Below, one piece after another: positions 24,120 through 37,402 of a DNA stretch of 64,000 bases. The stretch covers positions 84,642,925-84,706,924 of the forward strand of contig CM038225.1 of the NCBI GenBank assembly GCA_021442155.1. The letters run 5' to 3'. The notes beneath the pieces were generated by a model. The model saw only the letters and a list, made by a program, of their open reading frames with translations. It was not told where the DNA came from and made no database searches. The position numbers were made by a program, and so were the translations under genes. Source of the stretch: Cymbidium sinense (taxonomy: Eukaryota; Streptophyta; Magnoliopsida; Asparagales; Orchidaceae). Each line of letters opens with the position of its first letter. Within the stretch, counting starts at the first letter, position 1.

Positions 24120-25470
24120 AAAGGTAATGTCAAACTGCGAGATGATCATGGACCAACATGCCAATCATCCAGATAGCTTCAGCTGTGTCATGAGATACCA
24201 TGGTTGATTGATCCTAGAGATTAAGTCTACTTTATGAAGAAGCATGTAGTAGTGTAGCTTTTGGAATGCAAAGACTAAAGCTAGGCAATTCTTCTCAATG
24301 GGTGGATAATTAGCCTCAGTAGGGATTAGATGATGGCTGAGGTATTAGAGTGTGTTTTCCTTCCCTTCATCATTGGCTTGGGATAACAAAGCACTAAGGG
24401 AGTCATCTAACATAGAAGTGTAAAGTATGAGCGACTTGCCTTGGATAGGGGTTGCTAGAACTAACAGCTTCATCAAGTAATGCTTGATATCTTCAAAAGC
24501 ATGCTCACACTTGTCATCCCACTTAAACTTGGCATCCTTTTTGACAAGTGCTAAGAATTGCTGACATCTTCCAAATAGGTTCGATATAAAGCATCTTAGA
24601 TATGCAAACCGCCCTTCGAATGATCTGAGTTGAGTTAAACTTTTAGGGGGTGGCATTTCTAATATTGCCTTGATCTTCTTCAGATTGATTTTGATTCGGT
24701 GATTTCAGAAAACAAACCCAAGGAATTTCCTTGAAGCTACTCCGTATGTACACTTTAGAGGGTTCATTTGAGGTTAAATTGTTTTAACTATTCAAAAACT
24801 ACTCTCAAATTAAAGAGATGGTCTTCCTTTTCTTTACTTTTGACCAAGAGATCTTTGACATTGCACTTGACTTGATGATGAATGAGTTTGTAAAATATTT
24901 GAGTCGTAGTGTGCTGGTTTGTAGCACTGGTATTTTTAAGGCTGAAAGGTAAGACCTTATAATAGAAGATTCTGATCGGCGTTCTAAAAGTAATGTTTCT
25001 TTCATCTTTAGGGGCCATCTTTATTTGGTTATATCCAGATGAGCCATCCATGAAATAAAAGACTGCATGAAATGAGGCAATATCCACCATCAACTCGGGA
25101 TTAGTAGTGGAAATTCATCTTTTAGACATGCCTTATTTAAATTCCTAAAATTAATGCATATGTGAATTTGGAAATTATTTTTTGCAATTAGGATGACACT
25201 AGCTAACCAGGAAGGGTATTTTTCTTCTCGAATGAAGCTAGTATCGATTAGTTTCTTGACTTCAAAAATGATATATTGTTTTTTGTCTAATCGTATGCAT
25301 CTAGGAGCTAGCTTGATAGGGTTACTAGTAGGCTCTATAGCTAGTTTATGGACCGCTATGTTAGGAGCCAATCCAAGCATCTCATCATAACTCCATGAAA
25401 AGCAATCCTTAAACTCAGTTAGTAGCCTAACTAAGTCATTGGTATAAATTTCATTCAATAAAGAACTGAT
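24120..25470 (-). pseudogene. Gypsy reverse transcriptase and RNase H, copy 2
   Basis: The RT N-terminus is open at 25090-25458 (FKDCFSWSYDEMLGLAP, HKLAIEPTSNPIK, FIREEKYPSWLASVI, FRNLNKACLKDEFPL). Next comes FMDGSSGYNQIKMAPKDERN (24990-25060), then RNase H at 24345-24656. The YVDD box reads NVKD at 24849-24868, so the catalytic pair is broken. Confidence 0.85.
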
Positions 25471-26812
25471 GCACCTAAGTTGATTTCCTTGAGCTCATCG
25501 ATGGTTGACTTGATCTCTTCTTCGAACTCTGGTGGTGCATCTTTGACATCAAAATCATCTAGTTCATCTGATGTTTATAAGCACAACTCCTCATATGAGT
25601 TAATGTGATTTGAAAAGAACTTATCAGATTCTAAATAATTGGAGATGATTAAGCAGTAATCGTCATCATCGACTGGACCCAATGTACCAAATCCTAGTCC
25701 TGGTCTTGATTGAGATCTTTTGCATTTATTCTTCCATATTCTTTTGAAGTAGTTTGACCTGTGCTTTGACCAAGTATATTGGATTAACCCTTTCTTTGCT
25801 AAATTATGAACACAAGGCAAGTACCAATTAAAAGATAATTCTATTAAATCTTTATATAAATCATCCTCAAGTTCTACATCAACTTTTTGACTTGAAGATG
25901 ATGCTCCCAAAAAGAACCTCTGAGTCTTCACACTTGTGGATGACTTAGGGACTTCTTTAACTACCAAACCCTTAGCTTTTTGAGAGAAAAGTGGGGTTAG
26001 AGCTAATGTTCCCAACTGATGCCTAACTATTTCACATATAGACTTGGATACACTTATGCTTTGCTTTGGTGCCCAGTCTTCATCGCTATCTAGCTCAAGT
26101 GTCACCTCCAAGGGAATATACTATTGAAAAGAGCTTGCTGGTGCTAACAATATAAGATTCATCCTATGAACTAGATTTTAAGTCTATATGGATACTAGGT
26201 GTACTCCTGGTAGCTGGGACATATCTTCTATTGGGTGGCAAATAAGGAGGTTTTCCACCCCTGGGACTGCCTCTGAATTGGCCTCTTCTTCTGCCTAGTG
26301 GAGGTCAGGTCGTCCTACCCATATGTTCGAATGGAGTAACAAACATTGGGTGGAATCTAAGGTTAGGCTCCACTTCCTCCTCCAAGTCTATTTCTGCTCT
26401 TTTATTTTCTTTTTCATTTTCTCTTTTCTTTACTTTTTCTTTTCTCTTTCTTTTTATTTTTTTTTATTTTTAAACTTTGGCTAAGTTTGCGAGAATAGAC
26501 TTGTTGATTTTGAGTGAAGTACTAAGCCACATCCTCAAATATGCTGATCTCGTGAACTGTAAATGGCTGAAGATCTCCTTTGTCATAGTAGATGATCCCA
26601 CCTCTCACAAATTTCATACACTGATATAGAGAGGATGGAACTATGTTGTTCTCACATATCCATGGTCTCCCAAACAAAGCGTTGAAAGATGTATCCAAGT
26701 CTATAATGTGAAACATGGTTTTGGTCTTCCAATCATCTATCTCCAAGGGCAACACTATGGAGCCTAAGGCCTGTTGACCTCACTTTTTGAGTGTGAATTC
26801 AATCTTCCCATC
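25471..26812 (-). pseudogene. Gypsy protease C-terminal half and linker, copy 2
   Basis: The protease tail is open at 26522-26755 (LPLEIDDWKTKTMF, LDTSFNALFGRPWI). It is followed by a Lys/Glu-coding polypyrimidine tract (26395-26475), the Gly/Pro-rich piece and a 178-residue open linker (25575-26111). The protease active-site half and gag are missing upstream. Confidence 0.75.
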
Positions 26813-29800
26813 TTAGACATAAGAGTCTAGACACTAAGACTTCCCTAGTCATAAGACACTTCTAATAATTAGGTAAACACTTAACCTAAGCCTAAAGACT
26901 TAGAAGGGTTAACCATGGATTAAGTTATGCCTTAAGGATTAGGATAATCCACCTACCATGCAACCCAAATCCAATCCATGTTCACCTTCTCAAACGAAAC
27001 CTCAAGTTCAATTCAAATATCAAATTCAAATCCAAATCCAAACCTAAATTTCAAACCAATAGAATGAATCCCATGATCAGATCTAAACTTGAAACCCTTC
27101 ATAAGCCATATGACCTATCCCATGGACTTAGCCAAATCTTAATCTAAATCAATCCAAAATCAATTGACTTTCCCATAATAAATTTATATCTTCAATCATC
27201 TTCCTAAATATAAATGAAATGTACATTCAAATGATCAAAACTAAATCAAACTAAATAAAATTAAATCAAAACCCTTCCTAAGCCAAATAAAGTCATACTC
27301 AATTGATTTTCTCTCAAATCAACCATATTTTCAATCATCTTCAAAAAAATTTAAATGAAATATACATTTAAATCATCAAAATTAAATCAAACCAAATCTA
27401 AATCCAAAACTAAGCCACATGACCCAACTCCATGGACTTAGCCAAATTCTTCATTCCAAAACCCAAATTCAATTGATTTTCTATGAATCAATTGAATCAA
27501 TCATACCTTCAATCATATTCACAAATATAAATGGAATTTACAATCATCAAGCCAAACCAAAATCAACCAAAGTCAAACCCAAATTAACCCTTTTGACTTG
27601 AAATGTTCAAATGAACCAAAACCCATTTAAACCCAAGCCAATTGTAATTGAATTTATATATCAATCCCAAATCCATATATAAACTAACTAAATAAAACTC
27701 AACCCAAAATCAAGCCAACTAAACCCAATTGGTCTACTTGACCCAAAATGGCCAATCTGACCTATTTGAGCCAAGTTCTAATCCTACCCAAATTAGGTTG
27801 AACCAAGCCCATCAAAACATCCCATCATGATAGTTGATCACCTTAGGTTGATCAATTGTCACAAATTGGGTCAAACTAAGTCAACTTGGTCATTTGACCA
27901 TGTCAACCCCTTAACCCAAATGAATCCAAACTAGCCAAATTGCAACCTAAGCCAAATCCCTTGAAACTAATGATTCATACCAAATCAAAATCAATATTTG
28001 AATATGACTTGACATTCAATTGACTCAAACCAAACCCAATTATCCCTCTTGACCCAAGTTGAACCAAATTGACCTAGAAGACCAAATTGCATCAAATAAA
28101 AATATAAATCAAATTGATTGCAACCAATGGATCAAGTTCATTCCAAATTGATTGTTGAACTTGACCAAAACCATGATTGGACCCAAGTGAACCAAATTTA
28201 CCTACTTAGCCTAAATTGACCTAAAGGTTCAAGTTGGCCTAAATCAAAACCAAATCAAAATTAATTGAAACCAGTGCCTACAATCAACTTCAATTGGTCA
28301 ACTAAACCCAAACCAACACCCAACCCAAGCTAATTTAGGCAATTTGATCAAATTAGTCAACTTAATCAAATTGACCCAAATGAATTCAAATGAGCAAAAA
28401 TCAAATCTAAGCCAAACTAAACCAAACCAATTGAACCAAAACATCCTAAATGATCATATGAACATGACCCAACCCTTGGTTTGACCCAATTTGATAGATT
28501 GGTCAACTTGACCAAACCTAACCCAATTTGACCTAAATGAGTCAAATTGAGCCAAACCTAACCAAATCAACTCCAATTGACTTGAAATTTGGGCTAACCC
28601 ATTTTTTTCTCATTTCAAATCTGCCCAAATCAAATCTAATGCCAAATGATGATTCTACCCTTGGGTCAAGGGCATCACATGAGACAATTCACTGATGTAA
28701 GTGGTCATTTCCATTCCTTGGCCACTTGGTACTCTCCCAATGGTCCATCTAGGCACCTAGGACATTGCCCAACCTGACCCAAGGGGTGGTTGGTTCGATC
28801 ATGACCCATGGGAGGTAAAATCACCTCACTCTCCCCATTGGAGCATTAGAAATTCATTGGATGGCCATGATTTCTCTTTGGCAGCCACCTCCACACCTTC
28901 AACCAACCAAGCCGAGCCAAGCTACCTCATTCATGCCACCCACGACTCCCTGAGATGGTCGAATTGCCACTAGAAGCCAAACTTGATCCCACCTTCCGAT
29001 CAAGATGAAGGCGGTATACACCCCCTCATTTCCAGTCAAACTCACAAAAAAATTATTTCTTAGAGCCCTAGCTACCCAAGACGAGCTGCTAGAGCCATTC
29101 CCTAAGCTCCCAAGCTCGTTCCTCGATCATAAAATGTCATTCCCGTCCATCCTTAAATAGGAAACTCCCATTTCCAACCTAACTTCCCCATTTCTCCAAA
29201 AATCTAAATTTAACTTTCCATGCACCTTCCTTAGGCCTTGTTGAACAAGAACGAGTCATCTCCCAAGCTTCTCGAGCATTGGAGGTGGGACTTTGATCAA
29301 AGTAGAGCTCCAAATCATCATTTCATAGCCTTCCAAGCGAACGTCAATGAGTTGATCCAATTGCTTCTTAACAAGGCTTCGTCTCAACTAGATGAAGCTT
29401 CCTTAATCGTTTGAGCTGCTAGTCTTGAACTCCGGCGAGGTATGCTTCCAAAACCTATCCTTAGGCAAAAAAGGGTTGGATCATTTTGAAGAAAACTTGC
29501 ATCTTGTGTGATCTTGATGTTGGATCCCCTCCGATCAATGTTCTGAAGGTGTGGGATCCTTTTGGAGTTGATCCGAGCTTGGGTAAGCTCGGATCAAGTG
29601 AGCAATGGCAAATGGACTCCAATCTCCCTCACTCGCGTGACGTTAGATCACGCACTGTCCGTTTCACGTGATAAAAATAGATGGTTGTGATTAGATCCAC
29701 TAGATCGATCTGATTTAATCCTATTAAGTTGTCGGATTAATTATAGTCGTCGATCTTTGATCAAAGGACGGACGAGAAAGCATGTCCGCCGCCTCGACTT

Positions 29801-30060
29801 AGGCACTGAGTCGGTATATTCTAAGTAGCCAATCCCGCGGTGCCATGTTGAAAGTGCCCGGTGTCAGCATTATACATGGCGCCAATAGGATTGGCTTTAA
29901 TTAGGTTTTATTAAACATTTTTAATGGTTGAAACTTCTAAAAATCATAAAAAATCATAGATAAATAAAAAATGCAAATAAATACCGATTTTAAAAGTATT
30001 TTAGAAGAGAATTAATTAAAAATGATCTTAATTAATTTTGAATAGTAACTAAGGTTTAAT
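26813..30060 (-). other. Gypsy 5' noncoding region (LTR plus leader, undivided), copy 2
   Basis: No genes. From 27250 to 28620 the plus strand is a G-poor, low-complexity sequence built of cccaaattgacc, gaaccaaacc and caaattgat pieces. From 28640 to 29900 the composition is mixed and LTR-like, with cacgtg at 29666. A diverged copy lies inverted at about 60350-63420. A second gypsy copy would be needed to place the LTR edge. Confidence 0.55.
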
Positions 30061-31100
30061 TGAAAATTTACTCTTAACCCTAAACCCTAAACCCTAAAAA
30101 CCTAACAACCTAAACCTAAACTAAATAAAACTTAAATATAAAACAAATTTATAAATCTTAAAACTAAATAAAATAAAATAAAAATTAAATTAAAACCTAA
30201 ACTAAAACTTAAACCTAAACCTAAACCTAAGCCTAAAAATAAAATAAAAAAAAAATTAAAATTAGACTATAATATACTAAATAAAAACTTAAACAAAACT
30301 AAAAAAATAAAATAAACCTAAAAATAAAAAACCTAAATAAAAAAAACTAATTGTAAAATAAAATTAAAATAAACCAAACATAAAAATCTTAAATCTAAAC
30401 CTAAAAATAAAATAAAATAATAAATAAAAACTAAACTAAAATCAAATAAATAAAAACCTAAACTAAGCTAAAAAATAAAAAACCTAAATAAATTAAAAAC
30501 TAAACCTAAAAAAATATAAAAATAACATAAAATAAAATGAAATAAAAACTAAATAGAAACCTAAACTTAAAAAATAAACCTAAAAATAAAACCTAAAAAT
30601 AAAATAAAAAGTAAACCTAAACCCTAAAGTAAAAAAAATCATGAACCTAAAATAAAAATAAAACAAACAAAATAAAATAAACCTAAACCTAAAATAAGCT
30701 AAACCTAAACCTAAAACTAAATTTAATAAAATAAAATAAACTAAAACTAAACCTAAACTTAAAGTAAAAAATAACCTAAAAATGTACCTAAAATAAAAAT
30801 TTATACCTAAACCTAAAAAAATAAAAAATCTAAACCTAAACCTAAAAATATAAATAATACATAAAATTTAAAAATAAAACTAAACTAAAAGTTAAACCTA
30901 AACCTAAACCTAAAAAATAAACTAAAATAAAAAACCTAAAATAAAATAAATAAACCTAAAATAAATAAATTGAACTAAATAAAGATAAAAATAAACCTAA
31001 ATAAAAATAAAAATTAAATAAACTAAAATAAATAAAAAATAAATTAAATAAACCTAAACCTACAAGTTTACTTAATTTTAAAAAAAATAAAAAAATAAAA
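30061..31100. repeat. A-rich array monomer, long variant
   Basis: Start landmark aacctaaacctaaactaaat at about 30109, middle landmark at about 30610 (about 150 bases later than in other monomers), and end landmark ctacaagtttacttaatttt at 31061-31080. Confidence 0.8.
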
Positions 31101-31260
31101 AAATAAAAAAACTCTGAACCCTAAAACTAACCCTAAATCCAAAACCCTAAACCTACAACCCTAAACCCAAATCACTAAACCCTAAACCCTAATCCCCAAA
31201 CCCTAAATCCTAAAACCTAAACCCTAAACCCTAAACCTTAAACCTTAAACCCTAAAAACC
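31101..31260 (+). repeat. Telomere-like array
   Basis: CCCTAAA with CCCCAAA and CCTACAA variants between two A-rich monomers. Confidence 0.85.
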
Positions 31261-32100
31261 TAAAAACCTAAATCTAAACTAAATAAAATATAAAAATAAA
31301 ATAAATAAATAAATACCTTAACCGAAATAAAATAATAAAATAAACTAAAATAAAAGCCTAAACTAAAATTACACCTAAACCTAAACTTAAACCTAAAAAT
31401 AAAAGAAAATAAAAAATAAAAACTAAACTAAAATATAAAAATAAATAAAAACCAAAAGAAAAGTAAAAAAATAAAATAAACCTAAAAATAAAAAAATCTA
31501 AATAAAATAAAAACTAAACTTAAAATAAAAATAAAGTAAACCTTAAATAAAATAAAATAAAAACTAAATAAAACCTAAAGCTAAAAAAATAAACCTAAAA
31601 ATAAATAAAAAAATAAAATCTAAACCCTAAACTCATAAATGTAAAATAAACAAAACAAAATAAACGTAAATGTAAACTAAAATTTACTAAACTAAAATAA
31701 ATAAAACCTAAACCTAAACCTAAACCTAAACTAAATAAAATAAAAAAACTAAAAATAAACCTAAACCTAAACTAAAAAAATAAAACCAAAAAATAAACCT
31801 AAAGTAAAACCTAAAACCTAAGCCTAAAAAAATAAAATAAAAAACTCAACCTAAACCTAAAAATAAAAAATAAAAGCTAAACATAAAAAATAAAATAGAA
31901 AATAAAACTCAATAATAAAATAAACCTAAAAATAAACCTAAACCTAAAAAATATAATAAAATAAAAAACCTAAAGTAAAATAAATAAACCTATAATAAAT
32001 AAACTAAATTAAATAAAAATAAAAATAAAAAATAAAGTAATCTAAAATAAATATAAAATAAATAATCCTAAACACACGAGTTTACTTAATTTAAAAATAA
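31261..32100. repeat. A-rich array monomer, complete
   Basis: About 0.84 kb, with start (31263), middle (31618) and end (cacgagtttacttaatttaa, about 32075) landmarks. Confidence 0.8.
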
Positions 32101-32447
32101 AAAAATCCTTTAAACCCTAAATCCTAAACCTTAAACATACAACCCTAAACCTAAAACCCTAAACCATAAAAAACCCTAAACCGTAAACCCTAAACCCTAA
32201 CCCTAAACCCTAAACACTAAAAGCATAAACCTTAAACCCTAAACCCTAAACACTAAAAGCATAAACCTTAAAACCCTAAACCCTAAACCCTAATCCCTAA
32301 ACCCTAAACCCTAAACTCTAAACCCTAAACCCTAAACCCTAACCCTAAACCCTAAACCCAAAATCGTAAACCCTAAACCTAATCCCTAAACCCTAAAACC
32401 CTAAAGCATAAACCCTAAACCCTAAACCCTAAAACCTATTACCATAA
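32101..32447 (+). repeat. Telomere-like array
   Basis: Contains some of the longest uninterrupted CCCTAAA runs of the window (about 32275-32345). A short internal duplication is present (ctaaaagcataaacctta at about 32218 and 32251). Confidence 0.9.
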
Positions 32448-32868
32448 ACCTTGACAGTAGGAACATCACTATCAACCAGGCTCAGTCTAGATCTGGTGGT
32501 GGAGGCGAAGGCGAAAGTGGTGATAAAGAGGTGGGAGGAGCAATAGAGGTTACAGCCGTAGTGGTGACAAAAGGAGAGATCGGGAATATGATAGTGGATC
32601 CCGCAACTTGAGAGGTCGGGGTGGTTCTGATGGGAACTGGAGAAATTGAAGAATTACCAATTTGATCTGTTTCTTATGAAACTATGTCTTTACAGTGGAG
32701 ACAATTTTAATTATCTAGGGTTTTTGGTTAGCTCTATGTATGCTCATTTTTTTATCTATGTCATCGCTTGTGTCTTAGAAAACTTGGTGTGTTACTTGGT
32801 TGATGAAATCGAAAAGAAGAAATGTTGAATCTAAATTTTTTCTCTATTAAAAGAAAAAACAAAAAAAC
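32448..32868 (+). pseudogene. GRP fragment, copy 4 (internal deletion)
   Basis: Begins a few codons later than the other copies (ccttgacagtaggaacatca) and retains NQAQSRSGGGGEGE-like coding. It then lacks most of the Gly-rich tail: the sequence passes from ggtgataa to agaggtgggaggagcaatag. The SDGNWRN-stop end is well kept (tctgatgggaactggagaaattga, 32626-32649), and the 3' UTR is complete. Confidence 0.8.
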
Positions 32869-33110
32869 ATGAACCCTAAACTAAAACCATTACCCTAAAC
32901 CTAAAACCTAAACCCTACACCCTATAACCTAAAAACCTTAAACCCTAAACCCTAAACCATAAACCCTAAACCCAAACCCTAAAACCCTAAACCTTAAACC
33001 CTAAAATCTAAACTCCAAACCTTAAACCCTAAACCCTAATCCCTAAACCCCAAACTCTAAATCTTAAACCCGAAACCATAAACTTACCCTAAACACTAGA
33101 CACTAAAAAG
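32869..33110 (+). repeat. Telomere-like array
   Basis: CCCTAAA units with CCCAAACC and CCTTAAA variants. The array leads into the next A-rich monomer. Confidence 0.85.
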
Positions 33111-33975
33111 CTAAAAACCTAAACCTAAACTAATTAAAACTTAAAAAGTAAAATAAATAAAAATATAAAGTAAAATAAAATAAAATAAATAAAATAAAAT
33201 AAAAACCTAAACCTAAACCTAAACCTTAACCTAAAAAGAAAATAAAATAAAAAATAAAAAATAAACTAAAATATAAGGAATTAAAACCTAAACTAAACTA
33301 AAAAATAAATAAAACCTAAAAATAAAAAACTTAAATAAAATATAAAGTAAATGTAAAATAAAAAAATAAAACTTGAAATATAATAAAATAAAATAAAATC
33401 TAAATAAAAGCCTAAACCTAAAAAATAAACCTAAAATAAAACCTAAAAATAAATAAAAAAATTAAAACCTAAGCCCTAAATAATAAAAAAAACCTAAACC
33501 TAAAATAAACAAAGTAAAATAAAGCTAAACCTAAACTAAAATAAACTAAACTAAAATAAATAAATCCTAAACCTAAACCTAAAATAAATTAAACCTAAGC
33601 CCTAAACTAAATAAAATAAAATAAACTAAAAATAAACCTAAACCTAAACTAAAAATAAACCTAAAATAAAAACCTAAACCTAAAAAAATAAAATAAAATC
33701 CTAAACCTAAGCCTAATAATTAAAAATAGAACCTAAACCTAAAAAATAAAACAAAATTAAACTAAACTAAACAATAAACATAAACCTAAACCTAAACCTA
33801 AATGATAAACTAAAATATAAAACCTAAACTAAAATAAATAAACCTAAAATAAATAAACTAAACTAAATAAAAATAAAAAATACACCTAAATAAAAATAAT
33901 AAACTAAAATAAATAAAAAAATAACTAAATTAACCTAAACCTATCGGTTTACTTAATTTAGAAAAAAAAAGCCTA
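33111..33975. repeat. A-rich array monomer, complete
   Basis: Start at about 33117, middle landmark at about 33463, and end landmark cctatcggtttacttaattt at 33940-33959. Confidence 0.8.
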
Positions 33976-34410
33976 AACCCTAAAACTAACCCTAAACATA
34001 AACCCTAAACCTAGAACCCTAAATTCTAAATCCTAAACCCTAAAAATCCCTAAACACTAAACCCTAAACCCTAAAATAACCCTAAACCCTAAACCCTAAC
34101 CCTAAACCCTAAACCATAAACCCTAAACCAGAAACCCTAAAAACCTAAACCCTAAGCCATAAACTAACCCTAAACCCTAAAACTAAACAACCTAAACCCC
34201 AGGCTTAATCCTAAACCTAAACCCAAAACCCTGTTAACCCTATATTTAAACCCCTAAAACTTAAACCTAGCACTACTTAAAACATAAACCTTAAACCCTA
34301 ACTCTAACCCCAAAACCCTAAACCCTAAAATCCTAATCCCTAAACCCTAAACTCTAAACCCTAAACCCTAAAACTCTAAACCCTAAACACTAAACCCTAA
34401 ACCATAAAAA
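33976..34410 (+). repeat. Telomere-like array
   Basis: CCCTAAA array, more diverged at 34180-34300 (CCCCAGG, CCTGTTAACCC). Confidence 0.85.
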
Positions 34411-35232
34411 CCTAAAAACCTAAACCTAAACTAAATAAAACCTAAAAATAAAAGAAATAAAAAAACAAAAACCTAAACAAAATAAATAATAAAATAAAAT
34501 CAAAACCTAAACCTAAACTAAAAAATTAAATAAAATAAAAATAAAAATAAACTAAAATAAAATAAACAAATACCTAAACTAACTAAAAAATAAAATAAAC
34601 CTATAAATAAAAAACCTAAATAAAATAAAAACTAAACATAAAATAAAAATAAAATAAACCTAAAATAAAACAAAATAAAAACTAAATAAAAACCTAAACC
34701 AAAAAGATAAACCAAAAAAATAATACTTAAAAATAAATAAAGAAAACCTAAACCCTAAACTAAAAAAAAAACCTAAACCTAAAATAAAAAATAAACAAAC
34801 TAAAATAAACTTTAACCTAAATTAAAAGAAATAAAACAAAAATAAATTAAACCTAAACCTAAACCTAAAATATACTAAACTTAAGCCTTAACCTATATTA
34901 AATAAAATAAAATAAACTGGAATTAATCATAAACCTAAACTAAAAATTAAAACCTAAAATAAAACCCAAATGCCTAACCCTAAAAAAATAAAATAAAAGC
35001 CTAAAGCTAAACCTAAAAATAAAATTATACTTTAACCTATAAAATAATATATATATATAAAACTAAGCTAAAAAATAAATATATAACCTAAACCTAAACC
35101 TAAAAAATAAACTAAAATGAAAAGCCTAAACTAAATAAAAATAAAAAACATAAAATAAACTCAAAAAAATAAAAAATAAACTAAACTAACTAAATAAACA
35201 TAAACCCATAGGTTTTCTTAATTATTAAAAAC
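34411..35232. repeat. A-rich array monomer with empty LINE target site
   Basis: Complete monomer: start 34415, middle 34745, end cataggttttcttaatt at about 35210. At about 34970-34990 the sequence atgcctaaccctaaaaaaat matches the flanks of the LINE in the next monomer, without the LINE. Confidence 0.8.
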
Positions 35233-35530
35233 TCTAAACTCTAAATCCTAAACCCTAAACCCTAAACCCTAAACTAACCCTAAACCCTAAACCCTAAAAC
35301 CTAAACCCTAAAAAACCTAAACCCTAAAGCTTTAACCTTAAAACCTAAACCCTAAACTAACCCAAAACTCTAAGCTAACCCTAAACCCTAAACCCTCAAA
35401 ACATAAACTCTAAGGCCTAAGCACTAAACCCTAAACCTAAACCTTAAACCCTAACCCTAACCCCTAAACCCTAAACCCTAAAACCCTAAACCTAAACCCT
35501 AAACTCTAAACCCTAAACCCAAAACCATAA
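35233..35530 (+). repeat. Telomere-like array
   Basis: CCCTAAA units, with several CTAACCC variants. Confidence 0.85.
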
Positions 35531-37402
35531 AAACCTTAACCAAAACTAAATAAAACCTAAAATTAAAATAAATAAAAAAACAAAAATCTAAATAAAATAA
35601 ATAATATAATAAAATCAAAACTTAAACCTAAACTTAAAAATTAAATAACATTAAAAATGAAAATAAACTAAAATAAAATAAATAAAAACCTAAACTAACT
35701 AAAAAATAAAATAAACCTACGAATAAAAAACCTAAATAAAATAAAAACCAAACATAAAATAAAAATAAAATTAACCTTAAATAAAACAAAATAAAAACTA
35801 AATAAAAACCTAAATAAAAAAATAAACCAAAAAATAAAACATAAAAATAAATAATAAAAAAACCTAAACCCTAAACTAAGAAAAAAACATAAACCTAAAA
35901 TATAAAGATAAACAAAATAAAATAAACTTAAACCTAAATTAAAATAAACTAAACTAAAATAAATTAAACCTAAACCTAAACCTAAAATATACTAAACCTA
36001 AACCTTAACCTATACTAAATAAAATAATATAAACTAGAGATAATCATAAACCTAAAATAAAAAATTAAACCTAAAATAAAATCCTAAAGCCTACAACAAC
36101 AACAACAATAACAACAAGCCTTAATCCCACTAGGTGGGGTCGGCTACATGAATCCTTCGTCTCCATTGTGTCCTATTATGTGTCAAATTCTCATTTAATT
36201 CAAGTATACTAAGATCATTTTTTATACATCTTAACTAAGTCTTTTTAGGTCTTCCTCTACCTTTCTTAACATAAGGCAAATCTAATGCATCTACTCTCCT
36301 AATCGGGTCATCGGACGACCGACGCTTTATGTGGCCAAACCATCTAAGGCGACTCTCCCTAATCTTATCTACCGCTTTACTCCAACTTTTCTGAACATAC
36401 TCATTTTGCATTCTATCTCGAGGGTAAAGCCACTCATCGACACGAGCATCCTCATCTCTATAACACTTAACTTAGTCTTATGTTTCTCTTTTATTGGCCA
36501 ACATTCGCACCATAAGTCATTGCGGTCTTACCACCATCTTATAAAATTTTCCCTTAAGTTTAAGTTGAAATTTTCTATCACATAATAGGCCGATGCATTC
36601 CTCCACTTGACCATCCAACTTGAATTCTACTAATAACATCCCATCTATTTCACCATCATTTTGAATAATAGAGCCTAAATATCAAGCACACTCTTATTAA
36701 TGACTTGATCACCTAAAGTCACAACACTACCACTAAAAAATTCTACAACTAAAATTACATTCCATATATTCAGGTTTTAGATCTACTTAAATGAAAACCT
36801 TTAGACTCTAAAGTTGATCGCCATAATTCAAGTTTCATTGGACTCCCTCTAGTCTTATCAACAAGAAGAATGTCATAAAAAGCATACACCAAGGTTCATC
36901 TTCTTGTAAATGCCTCGTAAGAACATCCATAACTAAAGTAAAAAAGATAAGGGCTTAATGTTGATCCTTGATGTAATCCAACTGAAATAGGAAAATATTT
37001 TGTCAATCCTCCTTGTGTTTGGACACAAGTAACAGCTCTAGTATACATATCCTTAATGACTTGAATATAATCAATATTAACTTCTTTCTATTCTAGAACT
37101 CTCCAAAGAACATCTCTTGATACTTTATCATAAGCTTTCTCTAAATCAATAAAGCTTAACCCTAAAAAAATAAAATAAAAACCTAAAGTTAAACCTAAAA
37201 ATAAAATTATACTTAAACCTATAAAATAAAATAAATATAAAACTAAACTAAAAAATAAATGTAAACCTAAACCTAAACCTAAAATATAAACTAAAATGAA
37301 AAGCCTAAACTAAATAAAAATAAAAAACATAAAATAAACTCAAATAAATAAAAAATAAACTAAACAAACTAAATAAACATAAACCTACAGGTTTTCTTAA
37401 TT
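35531..37402. repeat. A-rich array monomer split by a LINE
   Basis: Left part 35531-36093 and right part 37158-37402 together form one monomer of about 0.8 kb that closely matches 34411-35232. It includes the shared end motif (ctacaggttttcttaatt, about 37383). The two monomers are near neighbours from one duplication. Confidence 0.85.
36094..37157 (-). mobile_element. 5'-truncated L1-type LINE with RT remnant
   Basis: On the minus strand the sequence encodes the second half of a plant LINE reverse transcriptase: FIDLEKAYDKVSRDVLWRVL (37090-37150), then DYIQVIKDMYTRAVTCVQTQ, GGLTKYFPISVGLHQGSTLS and further decayed segments down to the PRKRGRPK-like region near 36250. It ends with the conserved tail that spells tgtagccgaccccacctagt on the minus strand, then a GTT-rich 3' end (36094-36116). 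Stops and frameshifts abolish function. The flanks carry aaagccta on the left and aaagctta on the right, a possible short target duplication. The open frame at 36331-36585 on the plus strand is antisense noise. Confidence 0.9.

Larger units (their letters stand above)
19931..30060 (-). mobile_element. Ty3/gypsy retrotransposon remnant (Tat/Retand type), copy 2, longest
   Basis: Same order as copy 1 but with the complete 3.2-kb 5' noncoding region (26815-30060) on the right. Many stops occur, though the RNase H, second RNase H and integrase C-terminal segments stay open for about 100 residues each. Gag is missing. The right end meets telomere-like DNA at about 30070. Terminal repeats were not delimited. 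Confidence 0.85.

Noticed and set aside
27419..27601. A 60-codon plus-strand open frame in the gypsy leader
   Set aside because: It lies in low-complexity caaattga sequence, has no conserved match in copy 1 or in the inverted relative, and has no start context.
36331..36585. An 84-codon plus-strand open frame
   Set aside because: It is antisense to the LINE reverse transcriptase remnant, which is clearly readable on the minus strand.
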